Positions 1-7,774 of a DNA stretch of 46,869 nt are shown here, piece by piece. Below the pieces are notes generated by a model that was not told the origin of the DNA, ran no database searches, and saw only the letters and a program-made list of their open reading frames with translations. Where the stretch lies: NCBI RefSeq assembly GCF_900112815.1, contig NZ_FOND01000030.1, positions 1-46,869 on the forward strand. The letters run 5' to 3'. Made by a program: the position numbers and the translations under genes. How positions within the stretch are numbered: position 1 is the first letter of the stretch; each line of letters opens with the position of its first letter. This stretch comes from Blastococcus tunisiensis (GTDB lineage: Bacteria; Actinomycetota; Actinomycetes; Mycobacteriales; Geodermatophilaceae).

Positions 1-586
1 AGGAGCAGGAGCAAGCCGACCCATCACAGACCTGGCTCGTATCGGGCACCGACGGGCAGCAGCGCGAGGGGCCGAACCGGCGATTGGGCTGTGAGCCACG
101 ACGCCGACCCACCAGTACGGTTCGACGAGCGTGACGCTCGACCTCAGACACGCCGAAGCGCCCCCCGCCGAACGCCGTCCTGCGGAACCAACCCGCGAAT
201 ATCAGCATCGACCGCGCGTCGCACCGACACGCTCACCCCGTCGCACCGCCGATCCGAGCCAGCACAAAAGCGAGGCGCCGCCAGAGCACCCAGCCCCGGC
301 GGCGCCTCGCCCTGCCCTCTTGACAGCGAGGGACTACATATCAGCCCAGCGACGCGATCAGCTCGCGGCAGGCCTGTTCGCAGCGCCGGCACGCTGCTGC
401 GCAGTCGAGATTGGTGCGGGTGCACCGTTCCGCCGCCCCCTACCCGGCCCGTGCGGCAGCTCACCGTCGTCCGACCCGCACGCCGTGGTGTGCCCGCGTG
501 TCGCGTCCGGCGGTCCGGGGCAGGGACGCACGGGCACGCGGTGCCGACGGTGACGACGGTGACGACGGGCGAGAGGAGCAGCGGCC
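1..586. other. Leading region without an intact gene
   Basis: No intact gene is recognisable before the antiporter start. Several open frames cross the stretch, but none has a recognisable family signature, a convincing ribosome binding site or a sensible protein composition. The one interpretable element is a short Cys-rich reading frame on the minus strand, listed separately as a remnant. The last 20 bases carry the purine-rich ribosome binding site of the antiporter gene. Confidence 0.5.
341..439 (-). pseudogene. Remnant of a four-helix-bundle copper-binding protein (DUF326/Csp-like)
   Basis: This minus-strand frame encodes 32 residues, bounded by a stop codon on each side and without a start codon. 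It reads ERCTRTNLDCAAAC followed by RRCEQACRELIASLG. From memory of the family, intact DUF326/Csp-like proteins are about 110-140 residues. They carry an RTNLDCA-type segment in the middle and a CRRCxxAC segment at the very end. Here those two parts are joined directly, as if the roughly 60 residues between them had been deleted in frame, and the N-terminal half is also gone. It looks like a decayed gene. Chance resemblance is possible because the piece is short, but the Cys spacing and the family-like ending argue against it. Confidence 0.5.
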
Positions 587-1825
587 GTGATCGACATCCT
601 GCTGGTGGGGGCCGGCGTGCTCGGGCTGGTCGTGGCCGCCCTGTCCGAGCGGCTGCGCCGGCTGCCGCTGTCCGAACCGGTCCTCGCCCTGGTGGCCGGT
701 GTCCTGCTGGGGCCGGCCGTCACGGGTGTGCTGGACCTGCGACCGGTGACCGAGGACTCCACCTGGCTGCACTCGGCCACGCGGGCGCTGCTGGCCATCT
801 CCGTCATGTCCGTGGCACTGCGGTACCCCTTCGGCGCCGCGCGGTCCCGGCTGCGGCCGGTCCTGCTCCTGCTGGCGGTCGCGATGCCGGTCATGGCGCT
901 GGTGACGGCGGGGCTCTCCGCCCTGGTCCTGGGCGTCGGGCTGGGGACCGCGGCACTGCTCGGCGCGGCGCTGTGCCCGACCGACCCGGTGCTGGCGTCC
1001 AGCGTGGTCACCGGTGGGCCGGCCGAGGAGGACCTGCCCGAGCGCGACCGCCAGGTCCTGTCGCTGGAGTCGGGCGCGAACGACGGCTTGGCCCTGCCAC
1101 TGGTGCTGATCGCGGTGGCGCTCGCCGGATCGGAGACGATCGGTGCGGCGGTGCTCGAGTCGCTCTGGCAGGTGCTGGGTGCGGTCGCCCTGGGCGCGGG
1201 GATCGGCTGGCTGGGCGGTCGCGCGCTCGCGGTCGGCGAGGAGCACGGCTCCACCGATACCGGGCCCCGCCTGCTGTTCACCGCGGTGCTGGCCCTCACC
1301 GTGCTCGGGTTGTCCGGGCTGGTGCACGTCGACGGCATCCTTGCGGTCTTCGTCGCCGGCCTGGCCTTCAACCTCGTCAGCACCGGCGCCGATCGCACCG
1401 ACGACGCCCCCATGGACGAGGCGGTGAACCGCTTCCTGGTGCTGCCGATGTTCGTGGCGTTCGGCGCCGTCCTGCCGTGGGAGGCGTGGGTGGACCTGGG
1501 CTGGCGCGGCCCGGCGCTGGCCCTGGCCGTCCTGCTGCTGCGGCGGCCGCCGGTCCTGTGGCTGCTGCGCCGGCCGCTGCGCCTGGGCCGGCCGGACGCG
1601 CTCTTCCTGGGCTGGTTCGGCCCGATCGGGGTGTCGGCGATCTTCTACCTCGTGCTCGAGGCCGAACGCCTCCGCCTCGACCCGGTCGTCCTCGCCGCCG
1701 GCACCCTGGTCGTCGCGGTCAGCACCGTGGTGCACGGGATCACCTCCACGCCCGGGCGGGTGCTGTACCGCCGGGCCACGTCCTCCGACGCGGCCGTCGA
1801 CCAGTCCCCGAGCCGGGCCCGATAG
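587..1825 (+). CDS. Cation:proton antiporter, CPA1/NhaP-like
   Basis: The 412-residue protein is almost entirely hydrophobic, with about eleven to twelve membrane segments, and belongs by pattern to the CPA1 sodium/proton antiporter family. The motif PTDP (131-134) and the block ESGANDG (161-167) contain the conserved acidic residues expected in the ion-binding core of NhaP-type exchangers. A GWFGPIG segment near residue 345 matches the usual C-terminal helix. The protein would exchange monovalent cations for protons across the cytoplasmic membrane. The GTG start is supported by GAGAGGAG about 9 bases upstream. There is no large C-terminal regulatory domain. The DUF421 gene follows 20 bases later on the same strand, so the two may be co-transcribed. 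Confidence 0.88.
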   Translation: MIDILLVGAGVLGLVVAALSERLRRLPLSEPVLALVAGVLLGPAVTGVLDLRPVTEDSTWLHSATRALLAISVMSVALRYPFGAARSRLRPVLLLLAVAMPVMALVTAGLSALVLGVGLGTAALLGAALCPTDPVLASSVVTGGPAEEDLPERDRQVLSLESGANDGLALPLVLIAVALAGSETIGAAVLESLWQVLGAVALGAGIGWLGGRALAVGEEHGSTDTGPRLLFTAVLALTVLGLSGLVHVDGILAVFVAGLAFNLVSTGADRTDDAPMDEAVNRFLVLPMFVAFGAVLPWEAWVDLGWRGPALALAVLLLRRPPVLWLLRRPLRLGRPDALFLGWFGPIGVSAIFYLVLEAERLRLDPVVLAAGTLVVAVSTVVHGITSTPGRVLYRRATSSDAAVDQSPSRAR

Positions 1826-1845
1826 CGAGCTGAGAGGAACGATCC

Positions 1846-2361
1846 ATGTGGTTCGACTCGTGGTCCGACCTGGGCCGGGTCCTGGTCATCGGGGCCAGCG
1901 CCTACGTCACGGTGCTGCTCATCCTGCGGCTGTCCGGGAAGCGGACGCTGGCCAAGCTGAACGCCTTCGACCTCGTCGTCACGGTCGCCCTCGGGTCCAC
2001 CCTGGCCACCATCCTGCTCAGCTCCGACGTGTCCTGGACCGAGGGCGCGGTGGCCCTCGCGGTCCTCGCGGGCCTGCAGACCGCCGTGGCGCTGCTGACC
2101 TCCCGCTGGCCCGTCGCGCGGAACTGGGTGACGGCACGTCCCACGCTGCTCCTGCGGAACGGCGAGGCGATCGAGTCGGCGCTGCGGGACGAGCGGGTGT
2201 CGATGGACGAGATCCGGCAGGCCGTGCGGTCCAACGGTTCCGGGGACGTCTCCTCGGTCGCGGCCGTGGTGCTCGAGAGCGACGGGACGATGAGCATCAT
2301 CTCGGCCCAGCAGTTCGGGAACGGCTCGAGCCTGTCGGGCGTGCGGGGCTACGGCGACTGA
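1846..2361 (+). CDS. DUF421 (YetF-like) membrane protein
   Basis: The protein has 171 residues. Three hydrophobic segments lie in the N-terminal half (about 10-30, 38-60 and 65-88), followed by a cytoplasmic part. The segment RLSGKRTLAKLNAFDLVVTVALGS is the typical DUF421/YetF signature, and the later stretch with RNGEAIE and SMDEIRQAVR is the usual soluble portion. The biochemical function is unknown; YetF-like proteins have been linked to spore and membrane physiology in Bacillus. The ATG start has GAGAGGAA 7 bases upstream. Its last 65 bases overlap, tail to tail, the end of the MFS gene on the opposite strand. Confidence 0.85.
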   Translation: MWFDSWSDLGRVLVIGASAYVTVLLILRLSGKRTLAKLNAFDLVVTVALGSTLATILLSSDVSWTEGAVALAVLAGLQTAVALLTSRWPVARNWVTARPTLLLRNGEAIESALRDERVSMDEIRQAVRSNGSGDVSSVAAVVLESDGTMSIISAQQFGNGSSLSGVRGYGD

Positions 2362-3589
2362 GCCGCCGTCGCCGGGCCGGTCGGCCGCGGGCGGAGCACC
2401 CGCCCAGCAGGAGCGCGCCGAGCCCGGCCGCGACCACGGTCAGCAGGGCCACGCGGAGGCTCGTGGCATCGGCGAGCACCCCGATCAGCGGCGGGGACAG
2501 CAGGAACCCGATGCGCAGCAGCCAGTTGATGACCGCCAGGCCGGTCCCGCGGCGCAACCCCGGGAGGTCGTCGGCGGCGGAGTAGACGGCGGGGATCAGC
2601 GTGGCGACACCGAGACCGGCGAGCGCGAAGCCGGCCAGCGTGCTCGCCACCGAGGGGACGGCGAGCGCCAGACCCATGCCGACGGCGATCAGGACGCCGC
2701 CCGCCTGGACGACCCGCCGCTGGCCGAACCGGTCGACCACCCGGTCCCCGGTGAGCCGCCCCACCGTCATGGCGCCCTGCAGCGCGACGAAGCCCAGCCC
2801 CGCCGTCGCGGCCCCGGCGGCCAGTTCGGTGCGCAGGTAGAGCGCGCTCCACGAGGCCCCGGCGTCCTCGACGAACGCGCCGCACGTGCCGAGGACGCCG
2901 AGCGCCGCCAGGGCGAGGACGGCGGTGCGGCGCCCGTCCCGCCGCTGGGCGGCGGCCACGAACTCGCCGACGGCGGGGGCGTCCACGGCCGCCCGGTCGT
3001 CGTCGTCGCCGCCGGGGAGGAGCGCGCGGGAGGCGAGCACCGCCACGGCGCCGAAGACGACGGCCGACGCACCGAGGTGGACGACGAGCGGGACGCCCAG
3101 CCCGGCGGCGGCCGACCCGAGCAGCCCGCCGCTGACGGCGCCGATGCTCCAGAGGCCGTGGAAGCCGTTGAGGATGGACCGCCGGTAGAGCCGCTGCACC
3201 CGGAGGCCGTGCGCGTTCTGCGCGACGTCGATCACCGCGTCGAGTCCACCGGCGACCAGCATGGCGGCGGCGAACGCGAACCAGTTGGGCGCCAGCGCTA
3301 CCGTCCAGAGCGAGAGGCCGAGCAGCACCAGCCCGCTGCTGGCCACGCGGGCCGAGCCGAACCGGCGGATGAGGGCGGCCGAGGAGAGCGCGGCCAGGAG
3401 AGCACCCAGCGGCATCGCGGCGAGCGCCGCGCCCAGCGAGGAGTTGCTGAGTCCCAGCTCCTCCTTGATCAGCGGCAGCCGCGGAACCAGGTTGGCGAAG
3501 AACACCGCGTTGAGGAAGAAGCAGGCGGCGACGGCCACCCGCGCGCGGCGCAGCTGCCGGGTCGGTGCCGGGGCGAGGTCGGACGGCAT
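2297..3589 (-). CDS. MFS transporter, YbjJ-like
   Basis: The 430-residue protein has twelve predicted membrane segments in two halves, consistent with the major facilitator superfamily. The motif NLVPRLPLIKEELGLSNSS after helix 1 and the IDVAQNAHG segment in helix 5 resemble the YbjJ branch, whose substrates are poorly known and may be sugars or sugar acids. I chose the ATG at 3589 because the helix-bearing sequence starts 20 residues later; the longer frame upstream is only arginine-rich, non-protein-like sequence. The gene lies 38 bases downstream of a DeoR regulator on the same strand, so the two are probably one operon. The C-terminal tail is Arg/Ser-rich and runs into the DUF421 gene on the other strand. 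Confidence 0.85.
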   Translation of the reverse strand: MPSDLAPAPTRQLRRARVAVAACFFLNAVFFANLVPRLPLIKEELGLSNSSLGAALAAMPLGALLAALSSAALIRRFGSARVASSGLVLLGLSLWTVALAPNWFAFAAAMLVAGGLDAVIDVAQNAHGLRVQRLYRRSILNGFHGLWSIGAVSGGLLGSAAAGLGVPLVVHLGASAVVFGAVAVLASRALLPGGDDDDRAAVDAPAVGEFVAAAQRRDGRRTAVLALAALGVLGTCGAFVEDAGASWSALYLRTELAAGAATAGLGFVALQGAMTVGRLTGDRVVDRFGQRRVVQAGGVLIAVGMGLALAVPSVASTLAGFALAGLGVATLIPAVYSAADDLPGLRRGTGLAVINWLLRIGFLLSPPLIGVLADATSLRVALLTVVAAGLGALLLGGCSARGRPARRRRLSRRSPARPTGSSRSRTAGPR

Positions 3590-3627
3590 GGGTGGTCCTG
3601 TCGGTGGTCGGGTCGCGGAGCCGGGGG

Positions 3628-4386
3628 TCAGGCGCGGAGGACGTCGACGCCGGCGTCGGTCAGCGCCGCCACCGCGTCGGCGGGGGCCTCCTCGTCGGTC
3701 ACGAGGACGTCGATCGAGCTGGCGGGGCACACGACGACCAGCGCGGAGCGGGCGAACTTGGCGGCCTCCGCCACCAGCACGACGCGGTCGGCGGACTCCA
3801 CGGCCGCGCGCTTCACCGCCGCGTCCTGCACGTCGTAGGCCATGACGCCGTCCCTGGCCGAGAAGCCGCAGCAGGTCAGGACGACGGTGTCGAACCGCAG
3901 GCCGCGCAGCGCGGCCTCGGTCATGGGGCCGACGAGGGACCCCTCTCCGAACCGTGCGGTGCCGCCGGGCACGAGGAGGGTCGTGGCGGGGTCGGCGGAC
4001 AGAGCCGGCAGGGCGTGCACCGACAACGGCATGACCGTCAGCCGGCGACCTGCGACCGCCCGGGCCACCGCGAGCCCGGTCGTCCCGCTGTCGACGACGA
4101 CGGCCTCGCCGTCGCGGAGCAGACCGGCCACCACGGCCGCCATGCGCCCCTTCGTGGCCGACGCCTCGACCGCGCGCAGCCCGAACGGCAGCTCCTCACC
4201 GCGGGTCATCAGGCTGATCGCGCCGCCCCGCACCCGCCGCAGCGCCCCGCTCTCGGCCAGCGTGTCCAGGTCGCGGCGGATGGTCATCTCCGACGTCCCC
4301 AGGGAGGTGGCCAGTGCCGCCACGTCGACGTGCCCGTCGACGCGGAGCCGGCCGAGGATCTCCGTCTGGCGGGTCGCGCTGTCCAC
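3628..4386 (-). CDS. DeoR/GlpR-type transcriptional regulator
   Basis: The protein has 252 residues. An N-terminal winged helix-turn-helix (about 6-57) contains TSEMTIRRDLDTLAESGALRRVRGGA, the DeoR family signature. A C-terminal sensor domain follows, with the phosphate-binding style segment VVDSGTTGLAVARA and a late KFARSALVVV segment. DeoR proteins usually repress sugar genes and respond to sugar phosphates. The gene is followed by the MFS transporter and is divergent from a small flavodoxin-like gene. The intervening 86 bases hold a palindrome and repeated GCGAAC elements that could be its operator. The inducer cannot be read from the sequence. Confidence 0.88.
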   Translation of the reverse strand: MDSATRQTEILGRLRVDGHVDVAALATSLGTSEMTIRRDLDTLAESGALRRVRGGAISLMTRGEELPFGLRAVEASATKGRMAAVVAGLLRDGEAVVVDSGTTGLAVARAVAGRRLTVMPLSVHALPALSADPATTLLVPGGTARFGEGSLVGPMTEAALRGLRFDTVVLTCCGFSARDGVMAYDVQDAAVKRAAVESADRVVLVAEAAKFARSALVVVCPASSIDVLVTDEEAPADAVAALTDAGVDVLRA

Positions 4387-4390
4387 GCCG

Positions 4391-4438
4391 GCGAACGTAC
4401 ACGGCCGGTGTTCTCGCGAACAGGATGCCTGTGCGAAA
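4391..4438. promoter_or_regulatory. Putative DeoR operator region
   Basis: The sequence contains the palindrome TGTTC-TCGC-GAACA at 4409-4422. The hexamer GCGAAC occurs at 4391 and 4416, with a one-base variant GCGAAA at 4433. The elements lie between the divergent DeoR regulator and the flavodoxin-like gene. Binding by the neighbouring DeoR protein is inferred from position. Confidence 0.4.
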
Positions 4439-4472
4439 CGCCCCGGAGCGAGGCAACGGGGAGGATGCTGGG

Positions 4473-4913
4473 GTGCCCCGGCTGCTCGTCGTCCACCACA
4501 CCCCGTCGCCGAACCTCCAGGCGCTGCTGGAGGCGGTTCGCGAGGGCGCCGCCATGGTGGAGGAGGCGGAGCTCGTGACCCGGCCGGCGCTGTCGGCCGG
4601 TGCCGCGGACCTGCTGGCGGCCGACGGCGTCCTGCTCGGCACCCCGGCCAACATCGGCTACATGTCCGGTGCGCTCAAGCACTTCTTCGACACCGTGTAC
4701 TACCCCTGCCTCGACGGCACCGTCGGGCTGCCCTACGGGGTCTACGTGCACGGCGGGGACGACACGGCCGGCGCGCTGACGGCGATCGGGCGGATCACCG
4801 GCGCGTTGCGCTGGAAGCAGGTCGCCGCACCGCTGAGCCTCACCGGTCCGCCGTCGTCCGCCGACCTGGACGCCTGCCGGGAGCTCGCCGCCACGGTGGC
4901 GATCAGCCTCTGA
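4473..4913 (+). CDS. Small flavodoxin-fold / NAD(P)H-dependent reductase-like protein
   Basis: The 146-residue protein opens with a beta strand and a Thr/Ser loop, LLVVHHTPSPNLQAL, that fits the phosphate-binding loop of flavodoxin-fold proteins. The segment GTPANIGYMSGALKHFFDT is typical of FMN-dependent reductases and flavodoxin family members. It probably binds FMN and takes part in a redox reaction; the substrate is unknown. I place the start at the GTG preceded by GGGGAGG; an in-frame ATG 48 bases upstream lacks as good a ribosome binding site. Its end overlaps the DUF2254 gene on the other strand by 11 bases. Confidence 0.75.
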   Translation: MPRLLVVHHTPSPNLQALLEAVREGAAMVEEAELVTRPALSAGAADLLAADGVLLGTPANIGYMSGALKHFFDTVYYPCLDGTVGLPYGVYVHGGDDTAGALTAIGRITGALRWKQVAAPLSLTGPPSSADLDACRELAATVAISL

Positions 4914-6270
4914 CGACGGAGCCCTCCGGCCGGGTGGGGACCCACCGGCCCGCGAGCGCGTCCGCGACCTCCCGCGTCCAGTCCTCGGTCTCCGACCGGG
5001 GCACCGACGTCGACTCCCGGGCCAGGTCGATCACCTGGCGGAGGTACTCCTCGACGACCTCGTCGACGGCCCCCCGGGGGGCGCGCCAGGCCACCTCGCG
5101 CAGGAGACCGGCCAGCCGGCGCAGCACGGCCGGCTGCCCGGAGGCGAACTGGATCGGTTCCTCGACCCCCAGTCGGACGAGGGTGGCGACGTCCCACTGC
5201 GGGACGACGAGGCGCAGCACGCCCTCGTCGTCGCGGAAGGCCGACGGACGCGGTGGCCGGGACACCAGCTCGCCGAGCAGCGCCGAGACGTGCGAGAGCC
5301 CGTGGACGGCGGTCGTCGGGTCGTTCGTCCCGGGGGAGAGCGCCCGGACGACGATGTCGACGACCTTCCGGAGGCTGTAGGCGATGTCCCGGTTCGGCGA
5401 GCGCTCGAACTCCAGCCGCACGGCACGGTTCACGGCCTTCTCCACGGTGTCGACGTCCACCTCCCCGCCCACCGCGGCCGGCCAGGCGGAGGCGAGCGGG
5501 GTGCCCTCCACGACCGAGTCGCCGATCCTCGCGGCGAGCAGCACCACCGCTCCGCACTCGGCCGCCGCGGCGACGACCGGATCCGGGTCCACGTCGACGA
5601 CGAATCCGCTGGACCGGGCGCGCAGCTGGGTGTCCGGCCCGTGCGGCAGCGCGGGAACGGGCTCCTCGTCCCGGTCCGGGAGTTCGCGGGCGTAGGTCTG
5701 CGTCGCCTCGTCGTGGACGTCCCGGTACATCGTCTCCACCCGCAGCGATCGGGCCAGGTGCCCGAGGAAGAGCACGAGGGCCACGACGCTGATCAGGGTG
5801 AGCGCGAACCCGACGGTGATCGACAGATGCGGCACGAAGGCGCTCTCGTCCTCCGTCGAGCTCTCCGACCGGACGGTCCGCAGCACGGTGAGGGCGTAGA
5901 CGAAGGTGGCCACGAGCTGGGCCAGCGTGAGCTGGACGACCCGGTCGGTGACGAACGTCTGCAGCAGCCGGGGCGAGTGCTGGCTGCTGCTCAGCTGGAG
6001 CGCGACGACGGTGAACGAGAAGGTCAGGCCGGTCACCGAGATCAGCGAGCCGGCGATGGCGGCGAGCAGGTCGCGCGCGGCCGACGGACCCCCGCCGAAC
6101 ACGAAGATCAACGGGTTGGCGCCGTCGCGGGCCAGCGCCTCGTCGAGCGCCGGCAGGCCGATGCCCAGACCGATCGCGAGGACGATGCCCAGCACGGGCA
6201 CCGGCCACAGGGAGCTGCGCATCCGCGCCATGATCGCGGCCCACGGGCCGCTCCGGGGGCTACCAGCCAT
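4903..6270 (-). CDS. DUF2254 membrane protein
   Basis: The 455-residue protein has four hydrophobic segments in the first 185 residues (about 21-40, 65-90, 113-130 and 155-178). The block FSFTVVALQLSSSQHSPRLLQTF is the recognisable DUF2254 signature. A long soluble C-terminal half includes RDIAYSLRKVVDIVVRALSPGTNDPTTA, also typical of this family. The function is unknown. Its ATG overlaps the stop of the DUF1330 gene by 11 bases on the same strand, suggesting translational coupling. Confidence 0.85.
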   Translation of the reverse strand: MAGSPRSGPWAAIMARMRSSLWPVPVLGIVLAIGLGIGLPALDEALARDGANPLIFVFGGGPSAARDLLAAIAGSLISVTGLTFSFTVVALQLSSSQHSPRLLQTFVTDRVVQLTLAQLVATFVYALTVLRTVRSESSTEDESAFVPHLSITVGFALTLISVVALVLFLGHLARSLRVETMYRDVHDEATQTYARELPDRDEEPVPALPHGPDTQLRARSSGFVVDVDPDPVVAAAAECGAVVLLAARIGDSVVEGTPLASAWPAAVGGEVDVDTVEKAVNRAVRLEFERSPNRDIAYSLRKVVDIVVRALSPGTNDPTTAVHGLSHVSALLGELVSRPPRPSAFRDDEGVLRLVVPQWDVATLVRLGVEEPIQFASGQPAVLRRLAGLLREVAWRAPRGAVDEVVEEYLRQVIDLARESTSVPRSETEDWTREVADALAGRWVPTRPEGSVVRG

Positions 6271-6622
6271 GGGTGGCTTGCAGGACCGCCTCGGTGAGCG
6301 CGCGGGTCCGCAGCTCGGTGACCTGCTGGTACTCGGGGTCGGCGACCATCCGGCTGAAGGCCTCGCGGGACGGGTAGCGCACGAGCAGCACGCTGTCCCA
6401 GGCCTGGCCGTCCTCGGCCACGAGCGAGGTCGACCCGTCGCCGGCGTAGAGCACCTCGCCGCCGTACCGCGGCAGGAAGGTGCTGCGCAGCGCCTCGGCG
6501 TACTGCGCGTAGAGCTCGCGGCCCCCCTCGGCGTAGCGCAGCAGGTTGAGCATCACCACCGGACCGCCGGGGTCCTCCTGGAGGTAGCGCTTGAGGTCGG
6601 CACCGCGGGGATCGACAGCCAT
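6260..6622 (-). CDS. DUF1330 family protein
   Basis: The 120-residue protein is predicted to form a ferredoxin-like dimeric alpha-beta barrel. Segments GPVVMLNLLRYAEGG, AEDGQAWDSVLLVRYPSREAFSRMV and DPEYQQVTELRTRALTEAVL are characteristic of DUF1330 proteins, which are small cytoplasmic proteins without an agreed function. I start it at the ATG at 6622 because homology-like sequence begins there and the open frame upstream is low-quality. It precedes and slightly overlaps the DUF2254 gene. About 157 bases separate it from the divergent patatin gene. Confidence 0.82.
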   Translation of the reverse strand: MAVDPRGADLKRYLQEDPGGPVVMLNLLRYAEGGRELYAQYAEALRSTFLPRYGGEVLYAGDGSTSLVAEDGQAWDSVLLVRYPSREAFSRMVADPEYQQVTELRTRALTEAVLQATHGW

Positions 6623-6778
6623 GGCGGCGAAGTTAGCAAGCGACGCCGGCCGCGGCCGGACAACCGGTCGACGATCGCCGGATCCCGGCCGCGTGCGATC
6701 CGCCCGACGTGCGGGGCGCTGTTCCGGCACGACCAGGTCCGGCCTGCTCGGGGGCGGGACGCGTGCCAGGCTCGAACG

Positions 6779-7756
6779 GTGACTCGGGTGGGCCTGGTGC
6801 TGGGTGCCGGCGGCGTCGTCGGACAGGCGTACCACGCGGCTGTGCTGGCCGTCCTCCAGCACGACGTCGGGTTCGACGCACGGACGGCCGACGTCATCGT
6901 CGGCACGTCGGCCGGGTCGATCACCGGGACCCTGCTGCGGTTCGGCGTCTCACCGGAGGATCTGGCGGCCTGGACGGTGAAGGCCCCGCTGTCCGGCGAC
7001 GACGGCGTCCTCAGGAGGCTGGCCGAGACGACGCCCCCCGAGCTCGACCCGTTCCGCCCGCTCTCCCTCCTCCGCCGTCCGCTGCGGCCGCCCGGTCGGC
7101 ACATGGTGGCGCGTGCGGTGACCCGTCCGCTGCGGTTCCGGCCCGTGGCCGCGGGCATGGCGCTCATGGCGCCCGGTCGGCACGACATCCTCGAGCAGCT
7201 GTCGGCGCTGCGGGAGATCGAGGGCCCCGGGTGGCCGACGCCGGACCTGTGGATCTGCGCCGTACGCCGCCGCGACGGCCGCCGTGTCGTCTTCGGCCGC
7301 CCCGAGGCGCCGGAGGCGCCGATCCACCGGGCCGTCGGGGCCTCCTGCGCCGTGCCGGGCTACTTCGCGCCGGTCTGGATCGGTCGGCACAGCTACGTCG
7401 ACGGCGGCGCGCACTCGCCGACGAACGCGGCGGTCCTGCGCGGTCAGGGCCTGGACGTGGCGGTCGTCGTCGCACCCATGAGCGGACCGGCCGGCTGGCA
7501 TCCCGGCGTCCTGTCCTCGGTCCGCCGGTACTCCGACCGCCTGTTGCGGCGTGAGGTGCGGGCGCTGGAGGCCGACGGGGTGCGGACCGTCGTCTTCGCC
7601 CCGGGACCCGGCGAGCAGCAGGCCATGGGCACCGACATGATGTCCCGCCGACGGCTGGACGAGGTGATGCAGCGGTCGTTCCTCGCCGCGGGCGCCCATG
7701 CTGCGAGCCCCGGGGCAGCTGCCCTGCTCCGCGAGGCCGCCGGCCGGGGGGAGTAG
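6779..7756 (+). CDS. Patatin-like phospholipase
   Basis: The 325-residue protein begins with VTRVGLVLGAGGVVG, the glycine-rich oxyanion element (9-15) of patatin-like lipases. The nucleophile elbow GTSAG places the catalytic Ser at 44. The second member of the catalytic dyad is Asp208 in YVDGGAHSPTNA. It should hydrolyse acyl esters of lipids in the cytoplasm or at the membrane; no signal peptide is present. The frame is open far upstream, but the GTG at 6779 is where family-like sequence starts, just before the first beta strand. Its 3' end faces mqo with only 18 bases between. Confidence 0.88.
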   Translation: MTRVGLVLGAGGVVGQAYHAAVLAVLQHDVGFDARTADVIVGTSAGSITGTLLRFGVSPEDLAAWTVKAPLSGDDGVLRRLAETTPPELDPFRPLSLLRRPLRPPGRHMVARAVTRPLRFRPVAAGMALMAPGRHDILEQLSALREIEGPGWPTPDLWICAVRRRDGRRVVFGRPEAPEAPIHRAVGASCAVPGYFAPVWIGRHSYVDGGAHSPTNAAVLRGQGLDVAVVVAPMSGPAGWHPGVLSSVRRYSDRLLRREVRALEADGVRTVVFAPGPGEQQAMGTDMMSRRRLDEVMQRSFLAAGAHAASPGAAALLREAAGRGE

Positions 7757-7774
7757 ACCGCTGGTCGGCCGACG

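Noticed and set aside
3-134. Possible C-terminal end of a gene entering from the left (43 codons then a stop)
   Set aside because: The residues match no family I know and the Arg-rich ending looks non-coding; too little sequence to support a gene.
358-1735. Long minus-strand open frames across the antiporter gene
   Set aside because: They mirror the antiporter's codon bias and have no protein-like motifs; the plus-strand membrane protein explains the region.
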